Shown here in pieces: positions 10,467 through 23,645 of a stretch of 64,000 nt of DNA. Made by a program: the position numbers and the translations under genes. Positions within the stretch are counted from its first letter, which is position 1. The number at the start of each line of letters is the position of its first letter. The notes beneath the pieces are model-generated. The model did not search any database and was not told the DNA's origin. It saw only the letters and a list, made by a program, of their open reading frames with translations. Source of the DNA: Dermanyssus gallinae (lineage: Eukaryota > Arthropoda > Arachnida > Mesostigmata > Dermanyssidae); the NCBI GenBank assembly GCA_003439945.1, contig QVRM01002447.1, positions 1-64,000 of the forward strand, in the 5' to 3' direction.

Positions 10467-13400
10467 CTGCTGCTATGCTTTAGAGAGAGGCATGACATGC
10501 TAAAAGGAACAAACTCTAATAGAGGAAAACTGAATGGGAAATTGGGTCTGATCATAACGCTGTCCATTAAAAGTTTGAAGTGCCGATGAGAGGTTTGAGC
10601 CAAATGAGCCGGAGACCAATCGACGTTGGCGCGAGAAGAAGCACTAAAGGAGTCGAAGACTCTGTCTGAGTGAACGAGACCCCTCCTCCACTGCATCCAA
10701 GTAAGTATGAAAGGGATAGAGCTCTACAGGCGTAATTCAAGAGGCGCCAGGGGTGAACAAAGGTTAAGATAGGAAGTACGACCCCCAACGCATGTCAATT
10801 GCTGGCAGAGCAGCGCGAAAGGGTTCGCAACACTCTTCGGCGTGAACAAGAATTTTGAATACAAAAGGGCAGGGTTACAATTTGGGCAACAAAAGTCAAG
10901 GTAACTGTTAAGGGTGGCGTCGTAGTCTAGGGTACAAGTGCGCTAGTAATGGCTGGCATCTATCGGGGTGACGCCGTTTGTATCCCCGATGTTGTTCGAA
11001 TTTTCTCTGATCGATGCTCATTGAGAATAGACTATAAGGCATATGATGGCGATTCCAAGCCCGTAGAATATAGATGATAGTCTAGAATTAGAAAACAACC
11101 TCCTAAATTTTTTTTTTTCTCAATTCTAGGTAACTGTTAAGGATGCCACTGAAATGCGATGTCCAAAATAAATCAAAGTAGCTTGCCATAAATGTGGCTG
11201 ATGATCCACAATTGTTCGCAACGCAACAAAAGCAGAACCAGGCAGAAAACGCTTTTTATCGCTACAGATGCAAGAATAAAAAACATACTTTGTACGAACT
11301 TTACGTATCATTTCTAGGAGAAGTGTGATTCGTCTAAGCATGTCGCCAATCAACGCGGCCTGCCGACAGGGTAGGAAACGCCCACAATGGCTGCAAATGT
11401 TGGCGCATATGACGGTAGAAAAAGGTAGAATATGAAAGACTACACTTGTGCTGTTAGTGTTGTGGCATCACGCACGAGTTCTTTATGCACAGAAGTCACC
11501 TTGCCAATCTGAAGAGCTGATATGTCGCACGTGAACTCCTTACGTACGCATATAAATGTATGTTTAATACCAAAGCAAGGATCTGTATCACGTTGCCCTG
11601 CGTATTTTCATAAACAGAATTTTTGATTATGTGTGAAAGCATGCGAAATCAAACAAATATCATCAGAATTCTGCTCAGCTTAGAAATGCAGAGTTTGTAA
11701 AGTGCGGTCTGTAGTACTCGTTGCTGTTTGATTGCTTTGCTGTTACTGCCCTTAGGTAGTTGCGTATGTTCCAGATTACCCGCTTTAAAAAAACCACCTC
11801 TATGCCCGATCAAGGCTATATAGATATATGTGCATATTGCCGTCGAAGCGGGCTGGTAACCCCCGAGGTGGCCCCGGGGCTCAACGTCCCTATATTCAAA
11901 TGGCCAAAATCCATCATGTATACACCTCATTTTCCCACGCATTTATCACTGATAAACACGTCCAACGTATGTACCGGGCCGATTTGTCACGGCTGTTGGG
12001 AAACGCTGTAATGTTTATTGAAAATGTTGCATAATTCGCCCCGCACAGTTAAGTGTCTGCGCGTTGATCTGTCTGGTCATCTATGCAGTTTCTCGAAATC
12101 TCGACTTCGAGGAGACAGCGCGCCAAATTGTTCCACGGGGCTGTCGCATTTGAGTGTCGCCGAAGTCTACCTATCCAATGCCCGCCTACAGATGTCGGCC
12201 TGAAGATGGCCGCGTTACACCGATGGCCTCACAGCTCATTTCGTAGCTTAACGACTTCGAGTCGACGCGATCGAACCGACAATTACGGCGGGCCTGGGTG
12301 AAGCAGAGCTCTACTAAACCGCCAACCACAGCCGATGACCGCCAGCCATACTTTAACGCCGTACAGACAGTTCGCGCAGCAATAGGTCCGCGTACACCTG
12401 CGGCGCCAGGCTTAATGGGAGAAGCCGTACGTACAGTGTTAGCCACGTCGGGTATCCGCGAAATATTTTGCCGTAACGGTGCTCGCGTACGGTCGGTAAG
12501 TCTTTCGACAGCTTTCGAGCAGCCGGAACCAACACGCTGATGCAAGACCGCAATCACAACAGTGCTACTATTAACGATCACGGTCTAAGTATAATAATCG
12601 TAGCAACTATAACGCAACAGATCAACAATATATATTATTCCAATCCAAATATACAATTCAACGTCTAAAAAATGTATAGCTACTATTTGTGAATTAAAAT
12701 GTGTGAGTAATGATGAAAAATAATTTTGATAACTATTTATAATGGGGGGATGTTCTACATTTGCATTACTTTTTCTTGAGATTTTAGGTATTTGATATTG
12801 TAATTGATTCTTTGCATCTCCTATTTTAACAAATATATATATATATATATATATAATTTGTGGCAGCTTTAAACTTCGGATTCAAGCAAACGACAGAAGA
12901 ACTAAAGTAAAGCTTCTAACTCGCTTAACAAAACCTCCTAGCTAGCAACAAGCAGCGAAAAACGCCGCCTTCGCAAAAATAACGTTAGTATACAATATCT
13001 ATACCTAGGTTTATTACGTCTACTATTAGCTGATCACTATAGCGTTGTTACACCTAGTTGTCGACTGTTGAGTTCTGTTAGCGTCACCGAGACGAGTTCG
13101 TGCTTCGTACGTCGCGATCGATGACTGACGAGGCGACGAGATCGCCTTAGGATTCGAACTAAGGAGAAAAATATGTCTTCATACGAAACATATTCACCGT
13201 TCCGTTCCGCAAGTGACTGGTCATCAAGACCCCACCGGTAATAGAATAATCGTCCAGAGCCTTCTCTCTCGGGACTTCCGGGGGGGGGGGGGGGACGGAG
13301 GAAACGAGCACCAGGCCACGGAGAGACATGGGACTACGACTAGACGAGACGAAACGAACTGGACAGCAGCAGCAGCCTCGATCGCAGCAACCTCCCACAA

Positions 13401-15115
13401 CCATGAAAGTTTAATGAATGGACAAAAACGGCATTTTGTGCTTGTTGGAGTCATCGCCGTCTGCATCGTCGTCGTCGTCCTTATCGTCGCCGGTTCGCTC
13501 TACCCCCCATAGAACGACCCCATTTGTTGAGTCATTAGTCAGCTCCTCCGAGAATAATCGAATGTCCGATCTAATAAGTCGGCGGCGCGGACGAGAGTGA
13601 GAGACACATCGAAAGAGATGGAACGAGAGAAAGAGATGGTCGCCAAAGCCGCACTCCCTTGGACGAAGACGGCGGAAGAGTCGCAGGTTCGAGACGCCGG
13701 CCCAGCATATGCCATTCAGAAACGATATGCGCGAAGTGCTGAAAAGTCTGAAAGTTTGTTGTGGTAAGTATAAATGATAGTAAGTAAGCAGGATAGGTAT
13801 CAATACACAACAGAAACACAATAAATACATATACGATTCCGCTCAGTTGGCAAAGTAGCGAGTGAACATGGCAGGAGAGAAGAGCTGCTTAGTTGATCGA
13901 ATGAATGTTATAATTTGCAGCAAGCTAGAGAAATAAACAAGCATCACACGAAAAAAACACTCCAGAGACCAAATACAGACCCAACAAGCATTTATTTCTT
14001 GGAATGCAGAGCAACTCGTTGTTGAGAGGTGCGAAAACGCGCGCGATTCGCGTCTTCAGCGAATCGAGTTATCTCTTCACACGACCGCTTTGCTGCTAGC
14101 AAAGGAGAAGAAACACACTGATCGCCATCAAATCACCGTTGGCCGGCGGCCATGCTTGCCACGAGAACGAATTCCAGTCATTCGCATGTCGCAGACACGC
14201 TGACAGGTAAGTGCCAGTCAATGCTTGAAGCTTCCTCTATTGTTTTCGTGTCATAGTTAGAGCATTAGCTTAGATTCCGACGATGTCTGGCAATGTCAAT
14301 CACGTACAACACTGCGCTTGAGTCGTTTCGAGCGTTTTCAGCATCGCCGCACCAGCTTGTCTGCCCTCGTCGTCCCGGCTCTGTTCTCAGTGGTAAGCTC
14401 TTACGTCTCGTAGCCAGTCGCTCTAATTCATCAGAACCATCAGCTGGGCAGCTTCTGTGACAACAACAACAATCAGGCCACGCTTCACGTGGGCACTCAA
14501 GTATACCTGCACTCTGGCGTCTGGAAGCTCGCCACCACTGGCTGGTTGTTTGGTATTGGCACTGTCTACTACGAACGGACTGCTCTCGCTAGGCAATGGC
14601 CGAAGCAAACGACAGCGAAAATTCGTACAAGTGTTTGAAGCTTGCGAAGTAATTGAACAGTTCGGTCCGGTGCAGGTTACGCTACGGGAGTACTGAGACC
14701 TTACGGCGAAGCACATAGACATGGCTCGAAGAAACTTAGTAAGATCTTACTAAGCCTAGTACAACGGGCCGGTGAAACTGCTGCTTTTTTCTAAGATAAA
14801 TGTTATCGTCTGCAATAATGCACGCATGCAGTCCACATATTCACGCCTTATAATTGCAATTGTCCACTGAAATTTCAAGGAATAGTAAAGTTATCGAATT
14901 GTTTGGATATATATATATATATATATATATACATATCGAAAACGATTTGTTATTAAGCCAATGTGCCTAGCAGGCGTGTATTGTGACTAGTCACGTGTCC
15001 ATTTCGTTTAAACGGCCGAGTAAGTTCGGCCGGGACCACTAAGAGAAGTGTGGCCCGAACAGTAGAAGGCAGCGTTTCCACGTTGTATATTAAAAGCCAG
15101 ACGTTGATTAAAAAG

Positions 15116-15156
<41 letters not shown>

Positions 15157-18100
15157 TACAAGTTGAAAAGCCAGGTCCTACTCTAGTCCAGCATGCCCAA
15201 GGTGCAGCTACAGTGGTGCCGCGGCACCGAAGAAGTTTCTTCCAACAGTCCATCTAAGGCGGCTGCTGCGATATGATTGCCCGCAACATGACAGTGAGTC
15301 CGGTGGCTGCAGAAGTATTGCGTGTCTCGTGCGTTGTCGGTGACGACACAACATGCGCATGGATAATAAAGATATACACGGAAAGCAAGCCAAGACTCAG
15401 AGTCAGATAGTGTAAAAGGAGGGCGGGAGCGACAGGGTGCAATCTGGGGGGGGGGTGAACAAATCCGCCGTTGTCGGAACCGTTGTTGATCACCGACTGT
15501 TCGCGTATTGTGACAGTAACTTCGTTGCCACATTAACTGGCTAGGCGGCCGTCCGACCGTTTCTTCGGCTTCGCCCATTGCGATATAATACTAAATCGAT
15601 TGGCTGTTGGGGTAGCGAACATCTGGTGAATAGGGGCCCGCTAGGGAGGCCTGCATTCGTTTGCCGGTTTATTCGCCGCTGGTATCTGGTAGAAAAGGGC
15701 CCGTCTAGATATAGGGCAAGTAGTCCGGAATCGATGGCCGTTGAAGAAACGGAAACATAGTCAACTGTAGCCGTGAAAGCCTGACCCCAGCAAATATGCA
15801 GGCTCAAACTACCCTGCATGTGGTACGCTGCGGTACCAGCTCAGCGCGGTAGCACTTCGTAAATGGGAATACCATAGTCGCTATGACATGCACAGTTGAA
15901 TATCGATGAAAAGAGAGAGATTGAAAGTTCTCGCATCTTTTTCCCTTTAATTCCTTCAATTTCTTTGTATTGCAGAAGGGCAGTGCTGCCGCAGGACAGT
16001 GGCTCAGCAAAGGCAAGCCAAAAAAAATTACCGATAAACTCGCAGTTAAAAGGGAGCGCAATGGAGGCCTTCCATCCACCGACATTTTTTGAGGTAGATG
16101 TGCAAATAAACTTTGCGTTTCGGGATTTTTGCTCTTACCCGCTGGCCTTTTCTGTATTCTAGCCTCCACGTTAGCCCTAATTGCAAGGTATTGTTGAGGT
16201 ACCATTTTCTAGTAGCCTAGTTTCTTGAAGCCGAAACATATGAGGATAGGCGCCAAAGTTTCTGAATGCTGGGATCGGATCAAATGACAACTTCCCACAT
16301 ACTAGACATATCGGACATGCTTTGGCTTTGGATCGCCACATTAGGCATATTATAACATTGCAGGAAATTTGAGATGAGACCGAATCTTTATTAGTGAGGC
16401 CAAAGGACCTTCAAAATTAAATTGTGTTTCTTTGTAGGCCATGGGTGGCGACCTTAGATATAATATATGATGCGGCCTGAAAAATTAAGTCCTTTAAGCA
16501 CAGCAGCTGCTTAATTTGTTGTGCTACTCTGTGCCAGAGCATAGCCGGGCGCCAAAGTTGAGGTATAAGCGATCAAACCTTTTGTCTTTCCTGAACCCCT
16601 GTACATTCACACGGATCAAAGCCGAGAATCAATACCTGAATTCCTGCATACAGACAAGTAGTACCATAGGAGTCAATGCTGTATTTAAAGGTCAACTCTC
16701 GATGCAATTTTTAGCAGCTTTGCTCTAGAGGATAGGAATGAGGCTGTCTGCAACCGTGCGGGTCGGGCACGCTTAATACAAGCTTAGGAATTGCTTGTAT
16801 GCAAAAACACGTTACCTGTTTGTGAGATTATAGAGCTGTCGGGATAAAAGATGCATTCCCAAAACCTCTTAAAACAAGCCTGACCAAAAGCCGCCATCGG
16901 AGAGTATGGGTATTCTCAGTTTTGAGAGCAGCATGGGAATTATCGTTATTCCCTTCTGCATATGATCCTTTTTAGGGCTGAAATAAACTCATTTGTGCCC
17001 AGTATTCCCAAGTGTTGGAAGCCATCGGAATGAAAGAGGTAACTCGAGCTCGCTGTAAGGCACATTTATCACAATTGTGTTTTATCTGTGTTTCATACAG
17101 AGACATTTTGATGCGGCGCTGTTGTAAGAACCAGCTGCTCAAGTTAGTGACCACAAGCGTATATAGTAGTGTATTGGGAGTAAAACGTTTCCGACTTACA
17201 TTAGTACTATTTTTTAATTTATAATATTATGTTTAGCAAGACAAACAGCCGACAACAGAAGGCAGAAATGTATACAACTTTCGAAAAATTGCAGCTACCC
17301 TTCTATAGCACAGGGCAACTACGTTCTCATTTCACCACATCCTCAAGCGAGAAAAAATTATATGGAGCGGCAAATGATACCAGTAGTAGTTTGGACGGTT
17401 AGCCAACCGCTGAAAACGTATAGGTCATGTTTTAATCTCGACAAGGAAGAGCAGGAGATACAGCGCAAGTTACAGCAATAACTACAACAACAAAACAACA
17501 ACATCAATACCATAACAACATCAATACCACAACAACAGCAACACCATCACCTATTAACAGCAACAATAGTATCGACAATGACAGCAACAGTAATGTCGAT
17601 GTAGAACATTCGCTAGCAGGTATTATTTAATCCGCTGAATTTGTTGGGACGGAGGCGGCGCACGAGAGGGGAAAAATAAACGAATCAACCTTCTGAATAT
17701 TGAGATATTCATAGCACATGCTTTTTCACAACAATACTAGCCTTCAGAATTTGTACCTCCGCCTTGCTCCAGCTTCTAGATAATAGAGGAGTTAGGCGAA
17801 CAAACTGCGGCAGCCATTACTACTATTTTTATTAATTTAATTATAAAATAATAATAATAAAAAAAGGAAGCCGCAAAATGAGGTGTATGCGTGCTGTTTG
17901 ACTTACAGCTACTATTTTGCAGCGTTCTTAGCTTTGTTCTGGTACATTTGTCTGGTTGCGTCTGCTTTCTGCATGAGCCATTCTCTGGTGTTTGCTAAGG
18001 TTTTTGCTTCGTTTGGTTGTGCAATACGAAGAAACACCAACGCTTTCAAACACGCTCCAAGACCCGCTGGTCGGCCGGCTGGCAGTGATTGTCCTGAATT

Positions 18101-18362
18101 TCCATGAGGATTTTGCTTCAGCTTATTTCTAGCCGACTGTCTGCTGTGTGATCGTTTCGAAATCTAGCTAGTTGAATTAAATTCCGTTGTCTTGAAACAG
18201 CATGTGGAATTATTTCCTTTGCCGTTCCCTCTCAGCCAACCGATCTATCCTGCCAGTGACGGCAAATATCGCTTAACTCTTCAACTATTATTCGTCCTGC
18301 CATTCTTATGATGCACTTATTGAACAAAATGTTTGTGGCATACAATTACGAATAATATAATG

Positions 18363-18413
<51 letters not shown>

Positions 18414-20683
18414 TATAAGCGAGGTGTAATCATTGAATAAATTCAGTTCGGATTATTCAAATACATTAGCTTTTATTCCTAGAAGCTATTGTTTCACTGC
18501 TATAAACGATTTAACAACGCATGTGCGAACATATAGAGCCCGTAGAAGGCACAACAAAGAGCCTTGTATCGGCTCCATAACGCTATAGCCATTGGCCGAT
18601 ATTGGGTCTTTTTTTTTATCGGAGCCAGCCATCATGCACGAAAGACTTTAAGATGGCGGTTGCTTTGGCTCTTCTCTGGTCCTTTGCTACGACGACAGCA
18701 CGAGCGGCTATTATTGCTAACAATAAACACGTTCCTGTTAATGCGATATCTGTGCTCACTAACTTATTAGTGTTATTATTTTTAATATTATTGCAACGGG
18801 ACTAGTAGCAAGTGTGAACCCGCCAATTTATTATCATGCTGAACGTACGTGTTGCATTATTCTTTGGGTACGCGTAACTGACAAACACTGACCACGTGTA
18901 TCGACTCGCATATAGAACTCTATAGACGAGTTCTATACGCAACTCGATATAAATAAGCAAGTATTGAAAATCCACAAGAACATGCCCAAGCAACTGACGT
19001 TGACTGTGTGCGTGTTGTGTGGACCAAGCCAAAGAGCTTCACCTTAGTACAGTTAAACACGCCATTAAACTGAGATTCAAGCCTTCAAAATTGCAAAACG
19101 GCGTCTTTGTCAACCTACCTATTGTTTGCGCCATTGTGCTGCGCCGAATAGCTATGGACACTAAACGGAAACACTATCTACTCCCTTGTAGGTCAGCCAA
19201 AAAACGCCACTACCATTAAGTATCGCCAATACTTAACGTAATCGGCCAAAAACAATACATTGAAATGGACGCCGGAATTATTTGTCGACCGGGGCAAAGA
19301 GGCCATTGGCCATATAGAGCAAACAGCAGAACGAGGCCTCCCGGATACAATAGACAATAACTACTTAACATATAAATATCTAGCAAATAAATGAAACGCA
19401 GAGTGTCTGTACGAACCAGTTATCAAATATTGTCCAAACAAAAATCCCATGCAGGTGATAATTGGATATAGTCTTTGTTTGTCTTCGCTTCATATTTTGG
19501 GTTTATAAAGGAAAGACGACCGTTCCGACCCGGGCGCCTACCTCTCAGATTTTGACCGTAGAAATAAACGCCTCCTTTCTAATAGTAGTAGTAGTAGCAG
19601 TAGCTATCGCACTCACAGCGTGACAAAAAAAAAACGTGTGTTTAAGTCGCCTCCGGCTGATAGTTGAGCTTAGCCGCACAGATCTATGATGTACGTCGAG
19701 ATTCTTCGTTTTGTCACGAGCAATTTTCTTCCCACTGTCGACGTCTGGGTTATGGGCTATTTGCAGCTGAACTAACTGGGAGCTTCGTAACAACGGCTGT
19801 CATCTGATGTCGTAATGGGACGTCACCATTGCAAGGCTGGTTTTACGCCCTTTCTTTGCCCTTGACCACATTAGCACATGAGAAAAAATTCAGTAAACGG
19901 GCATTTAAAGTAGTCGTTTGAGCAAGCGCCACTAGTCTGCTATAACGGCGCGCCCTCGAGCGCGAATAGACTATGGGAAGGTGGTCGTTGTTTTACAAGT
20001 CGTCGTTACCACGCATGGTCTAGTATAGGTAGTTCTCATTTGATATCGTACAAAATCACAGACCAACAACCGGAAGAGATCCTTTAAACGTATGCAACGC
20101 ACATATATGGATTAACATTCACATATAAACCTCCCTGCCGTCATCATCAGTGTTGCCAACTGCGCTATTCACGACCTACCACGGCCTCCACCTCAAATTA
20201 TTGCCCCGGTGGTGACGACGACGACTCACTTGTGTTAGTTACTTGTGATAATATTTGACAAAATGTTAAGCCTAACAAAGAGTTACAATATAACGATGAC
20301 GCTTCGTGCGCTTTTTGTCGTTTTGGCGTTTGACCACCAAAACCAGACATCCAACCCAATGCGGCCACGTTTGTTGCCTCATTCACGTTGGCAACACTAA
20401 CAACACGTATGTTGTTGCTTATCTGCACCTCCGAGCATCGATATATGTTTTTTTTCTTCCACTTCTTCTTCTGCTGCCATCTCTTCCTTTTGTTAAGCAT
20501 CCTGAGCTAGAGCTTCTACAATGCGAACTTCTGTGAAAGCTCTGGCATCCTGCGGGAATTCTGCGTGCGCCAGATGTGCGGAACGGCCGAACAGTCGCCT
20601 CGGCGGAAGCAGTAACAACCGGCGGGTGCCGCTTTTCAAGGCCGAATCGAATTGGAGAAGTCCGAATTGGTCGACCGAACCGA
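7731..20683. other. Long stretch without a recognisable gene
   Basis: Nearly 13 kb in which I find no exon I can name. It holds short direct repeats around CCATGCCTAATG at about 9119-9220, (TA)n tracts at 10430-10461, 12832-12855, 14909-14931, 15119-15153 and 18363-18417, a G run near 13280-13293, and CAA-rich repeats at about 17480-17545. Open frames of 60-140 codons exist on both strands but match no family I know. The right end, just beyond the ACADS stop codon, must include its 3' untranslated region. I did not find an AATAAA on the minus strand in the first kilobase after the stop. Confidence 0.5.
18363..18417. repeat. (TA)n microsatellite
   Basis: About 50 bp of pure TA followed by CATATATA. 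Confidence 0.9.
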
Positions 20684-20800
20684 TTAGCCGCTGTACTCCT
20701 TGAGCAGGTGGTTGGCGATGACGAGGCGCTGGATTTCCGACGTACCCTCGTAGATCTCCGTAATGCGGGCGTCCCGAAAGTGACGCTCGGCAGGCATATC
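20684..20800 (-). CDS. ACADS: ACADS exon 9 (last coding exon, with stop)
   Basis: Acceptor CTGCCCTTAG, then 38 codons and TAA at 20684-20686. It begins [20 protein letters not shown] and continues [18 protein letters not shown]. Glu in YEGT (residue 402) is the active-site base that removes the alpha proton in SCAD and MCAD. HFRDAR completes the second acyl-CoA dehydrogenase signature started in exon 8. The C terminus aligns with human SCAD without a gap. Confidence 0.97.
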   Translation of the reverse strand, partial: DMPAERHFRDARITEIYEGTSEIQRLVIANHLLKEYSG

Positions 20801-20836
20801 CTAAGGGCAGACAGAGCGTACGAATTATGTCAATCA

Positions 20837-20878
<42 letters not shown>

Positions 20879-22498
20879 TCTTTTTTAAACGCCTCGTAAA
20901 TAGTGTTTGTGTTACACGCATATAAAGTATTCAATCTACCGTTTTGCTAAATACACTATTTACAAAACCGCGGATATCGATCTTCTACGTCCAACACCTT
21001 ACGCATTTTGTCGTTCAAGGAAATCTTCTTCACTGCACAGTACGTGATGAAAACTCAGTCCATTGTTGCTTTTTGTGCTACCTCTGTAGTTTGCGCCATT
21101 TTTCTTGCGACAGTTAATCCTCTATCAGTTGCCACCCTTTTTTGCATTAGCACAATTGTAAGTAACCTCAGCAATTGTCACGGCACCCTCGGTTTGGCTA
21201 AGTCTTCGACTATTACTATCCCTCTGTGCGAAGGCCAAATGCCGCTTTTTAATCTGCAAATACGGTATCTCTGCAGTCTGGGGTCGTGCCCCAGATTACT
21301 CCGACCAGTCGAGCCCGGTAATTTGCCCATTGGCGCGCGCCTTGCGACCGGAGGAGACAATTGCAGGCACGGGTTCGACCCCCACCGTTGCACTTTTGTA
21401 TTTAGTGGGGTCCGTCTTATGAAGCAACGCGAGAGCAGTTCCGTGGACGTTAAATGTTGGCTGAGTGTCAACCCAAAAGAGTTGATTACTCCGAGCAGCT
21501 CCCGAATCGCTGTATGGGTTAGCCTTCGTCTCCTAAATCTATCGGCTCCTCGGACATTACCCCCTTTCTCTTGCAAAAATAAGCCCAATCTCCAAGGCTA
21601 TTAAAGTTGAAAATATTTTGTACAGACACTTTTTGTTAGTTTTCCCTTCTATGTTTCTGCCTCAGTTTCATGTCGTTTCCCATTCTGCTCATTCATGTCG
21701 TTTTCTTCCAAACATTTAGGTGCACTGCAGATTGCTTTCAGTACTTTACGACTGGGATCCACCGCGTTATCCGCTCCGTTGCTTCCTCTATTACCTGATC
21801 CCAAGGCCCTTCATAAAGATTTTTGCAAGTTGTATATTCTCCTGCCATTAAGCATTTCACCAGTCTTTCAGACTCTACGGAGCATTGTCTTCTCCACATC
21901 CGCCTCAGCCACACATATGCACGTTCTTCGGCTATATATATGCATATATAAGCAGAGGGTTTCTTTCAGCATTTATAAGAACCGAGTGACTTGAAAAAAT
22001 TAAGACGCTTTACCCACAGCTGTGTACACTGTACATTTCTTGCAACTAATAATAACATTATTATAATACACTGTCTACACAAATTTACAAGCCAGAGGAA
22101 GTACTCTAATTAAAAAAGAAACAGGGACTAGGTTCTAGTAGTAGAAACGTTTGTAGTGCTGGTCGCATTAGCACCAGTGAACATCATGCCATGGTGTAGC
22201 TGGTTTATTAAATCAATGGTGTAGCTGTATTGAAAGACCTCAAACTCGGGATCGTATGCATTAAAAATTCACAAACCTAGATGTGCTCGCAATGGTTAGT
22301 TATTTATGTCTCTACTTTTTTGCTCGCACGCAGGCAGCTTTCGTCCTCGTGTTCACATTTATTATTCATATTAGATATATGTTGGTTACTGTGCCTTTGC
22401 CTAGCCACTAAAATCACTATGCATCAGTTCAACAGTGACAGCGATAAAAAAAAAACGTTCACAGCAAAAACAACAGTAACAACCATTTATGGTCTCAC
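20801..22498 (-). other. ACADS intron 8
   Basis: 1.7 kb, GTGAGA donor and CCTTAG acceptor. Holds a 36-bp (TA)n tract at 20838-20874, less than 40 bp from the acceptor, and a SINE in the opposite orientation at 21308-21480. No other gene seen. Confidence 0.85.
21308..21480 (+). mobile_element. tRNA-derived SINE, dispersed copy
   Basis: Same family as the trio at 6577-7134. Starts GTCGAGCCCGGTAATTTGCC, with GCGACCGGAGGAGACAA, B-box GGTTCGACCCCC, then the shared body (GGACGTTAAATGTTGGCTGA) ending at GTCAACCCAAAAG. Antisense to ACADS in intron 8. I see no clear (TAG)n tail or target-site duplication. Confidence 0.8.
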
Positions 22499-22615
22499 CT
22501 TCACGTATCCCATACCGCCGAGAATTTGCACTGCCTGGTAGGCGCAAAAATTGGCTGCCTCCGAAGCGCTTAACTTCGCCATTGAGGCCGCCTTGCCGAA
22601 CGGCAGTCCCGCGTC
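22499..22615 (-). CDS. ACADS: ACADS exon 8
   Basis: 39 codons, phase 0 at both ends, between acceptor GATTGCAG and donor GTGAGA. Reads [20 protein letters not shown] and ends [10 protein letters not shown]. The helix [14 protein letters not shown] matches KEAAMAKLAASEAA of human [12 protein letters not shown] starts the second family signature, completed in exon 9. Confidence 0.97.
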
Positions 22616-23111
22616 CTGCAATCAGCATACTCGTTTCATTCAAGCAATCCATTCCTTTGATAAACAATCAATAAGCTAATCGCGATCTAGCCCAACACTC
22701 AATAGCTGAACCAAGTAATCACACGATCCACGTCTTCGTGAAGTAACCCATGGGTGGTTTGGTGCACGGGGGAGCACGTTTGGCTGAATACGTTCGTACT
22801 TTTGCGTTACTTTCGTAACCTCGCTCCACCCAGCTCTCAATAATATATCTTACTCGTCCTAATTTTATTACTTTGACAAACTTTTTTTTCTATACAATTA
22901 GTAGTTACCCTCTTCATTGGTGCAATCATAATAATAATATTAATAATAAGAATAATCTCATCATAAGTATTACTCGGGCTATTATTGCAAAGTTATGTTT
23001 TGATAGGGTTTTTTTTTCGATATCATAGTGATGCAGGTGGAATTACACTTGCAGGCTAGCATCGAACCCAATGTGGTGAAATGTTAATGTGTCATACGCC
23101 TATGCAATATA

Positions 23112-23155
<44 letters not shown>

Positions 23156-23187
23156 TAACGTTTTACCACATTTGAGTTTGATATATG

Positions 23188-23233
<46 letters not shown>

Positions 23234-23348
23234 TAACGTTTTACCACATTTGAGTTTGATATATGTATATATATATATATATATATTCATTATACATGAT
23301 AATATGATTAAAGTTTTACCACATTTGGATTTGATATATGTATGTATA

Positions 23349-23431
<83 letters not shown>

Positions 23432-23460
23432 GATTGGCACTACTATCATGGAAAACTGAC
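22616..23460 (-). other. ACADS intron 7, filled largely by (TA)n
   Basis: 845 bp with donor GTCAGT and acceptor GATTGCAG. Nearly half is the composite (TA)n block at 23106-23430, which ends about 30 bp from the exon 7 donor. Confidence 0.85.
23106..23430. repeat. Composite (TA)n block with a 40-bp motif repeated three times
   Basis: (TA)n tracts alternate with three copies of a unique motif (ATGATTAACGTTTTACCACA, then TTTGAGTTTGATATATGTAT) starting at about 23151, 23229 and 23304. Copy 3 has AAAGTTTT and GGATTTG variants. The last tract (about 23350-23427) is nearly 80 bp of TA. It lies in ACADS intron 7. Confidence 0.9.
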
Positions 23461-23645
23461 CTTGAGGTATGCGGCATGCCACGTAAGGAGTCTGGCAGAG
23501 TTCATCCGCACTTCCATGTCGGCGAGCTTGAACTGTATCGCCTGAATCTTTGCCAACGGCTGGCCAAAACAGATGCGTTCCTTCGCGTAGCCGATAGCGA
23601 GATCGAGCGCTGCTTGGCCAATGCCCAGCGCCTGACTAGCGATGC
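23461..23645 (-). CDS. ACADS: ACADS exon 7
   Basis: 185 nt, entering after the first base of a Gly codon (acceptor TGTCGGTAG) and leaving in phase 0 (donor GTCAGT). Encodes [20 protein letters not shown], then [20 protein letters not shown] and [20 protein letters not shown]. The R-x2-FG and Q-x2-Q-x2-LADM pattern belongs to the C-terminal helical domain, which binds FAD at the subunit interface. Matches human SCAD codon for codon in length. Confidence 0.97.

Noticed and set aside
23117..23482. Open frames of 100-120 codons made of Ile-Tyr repeats on both strands, here and at many (TA)n tracts
   Set aside because: They are translated TA microsatellites with no other sequence content.
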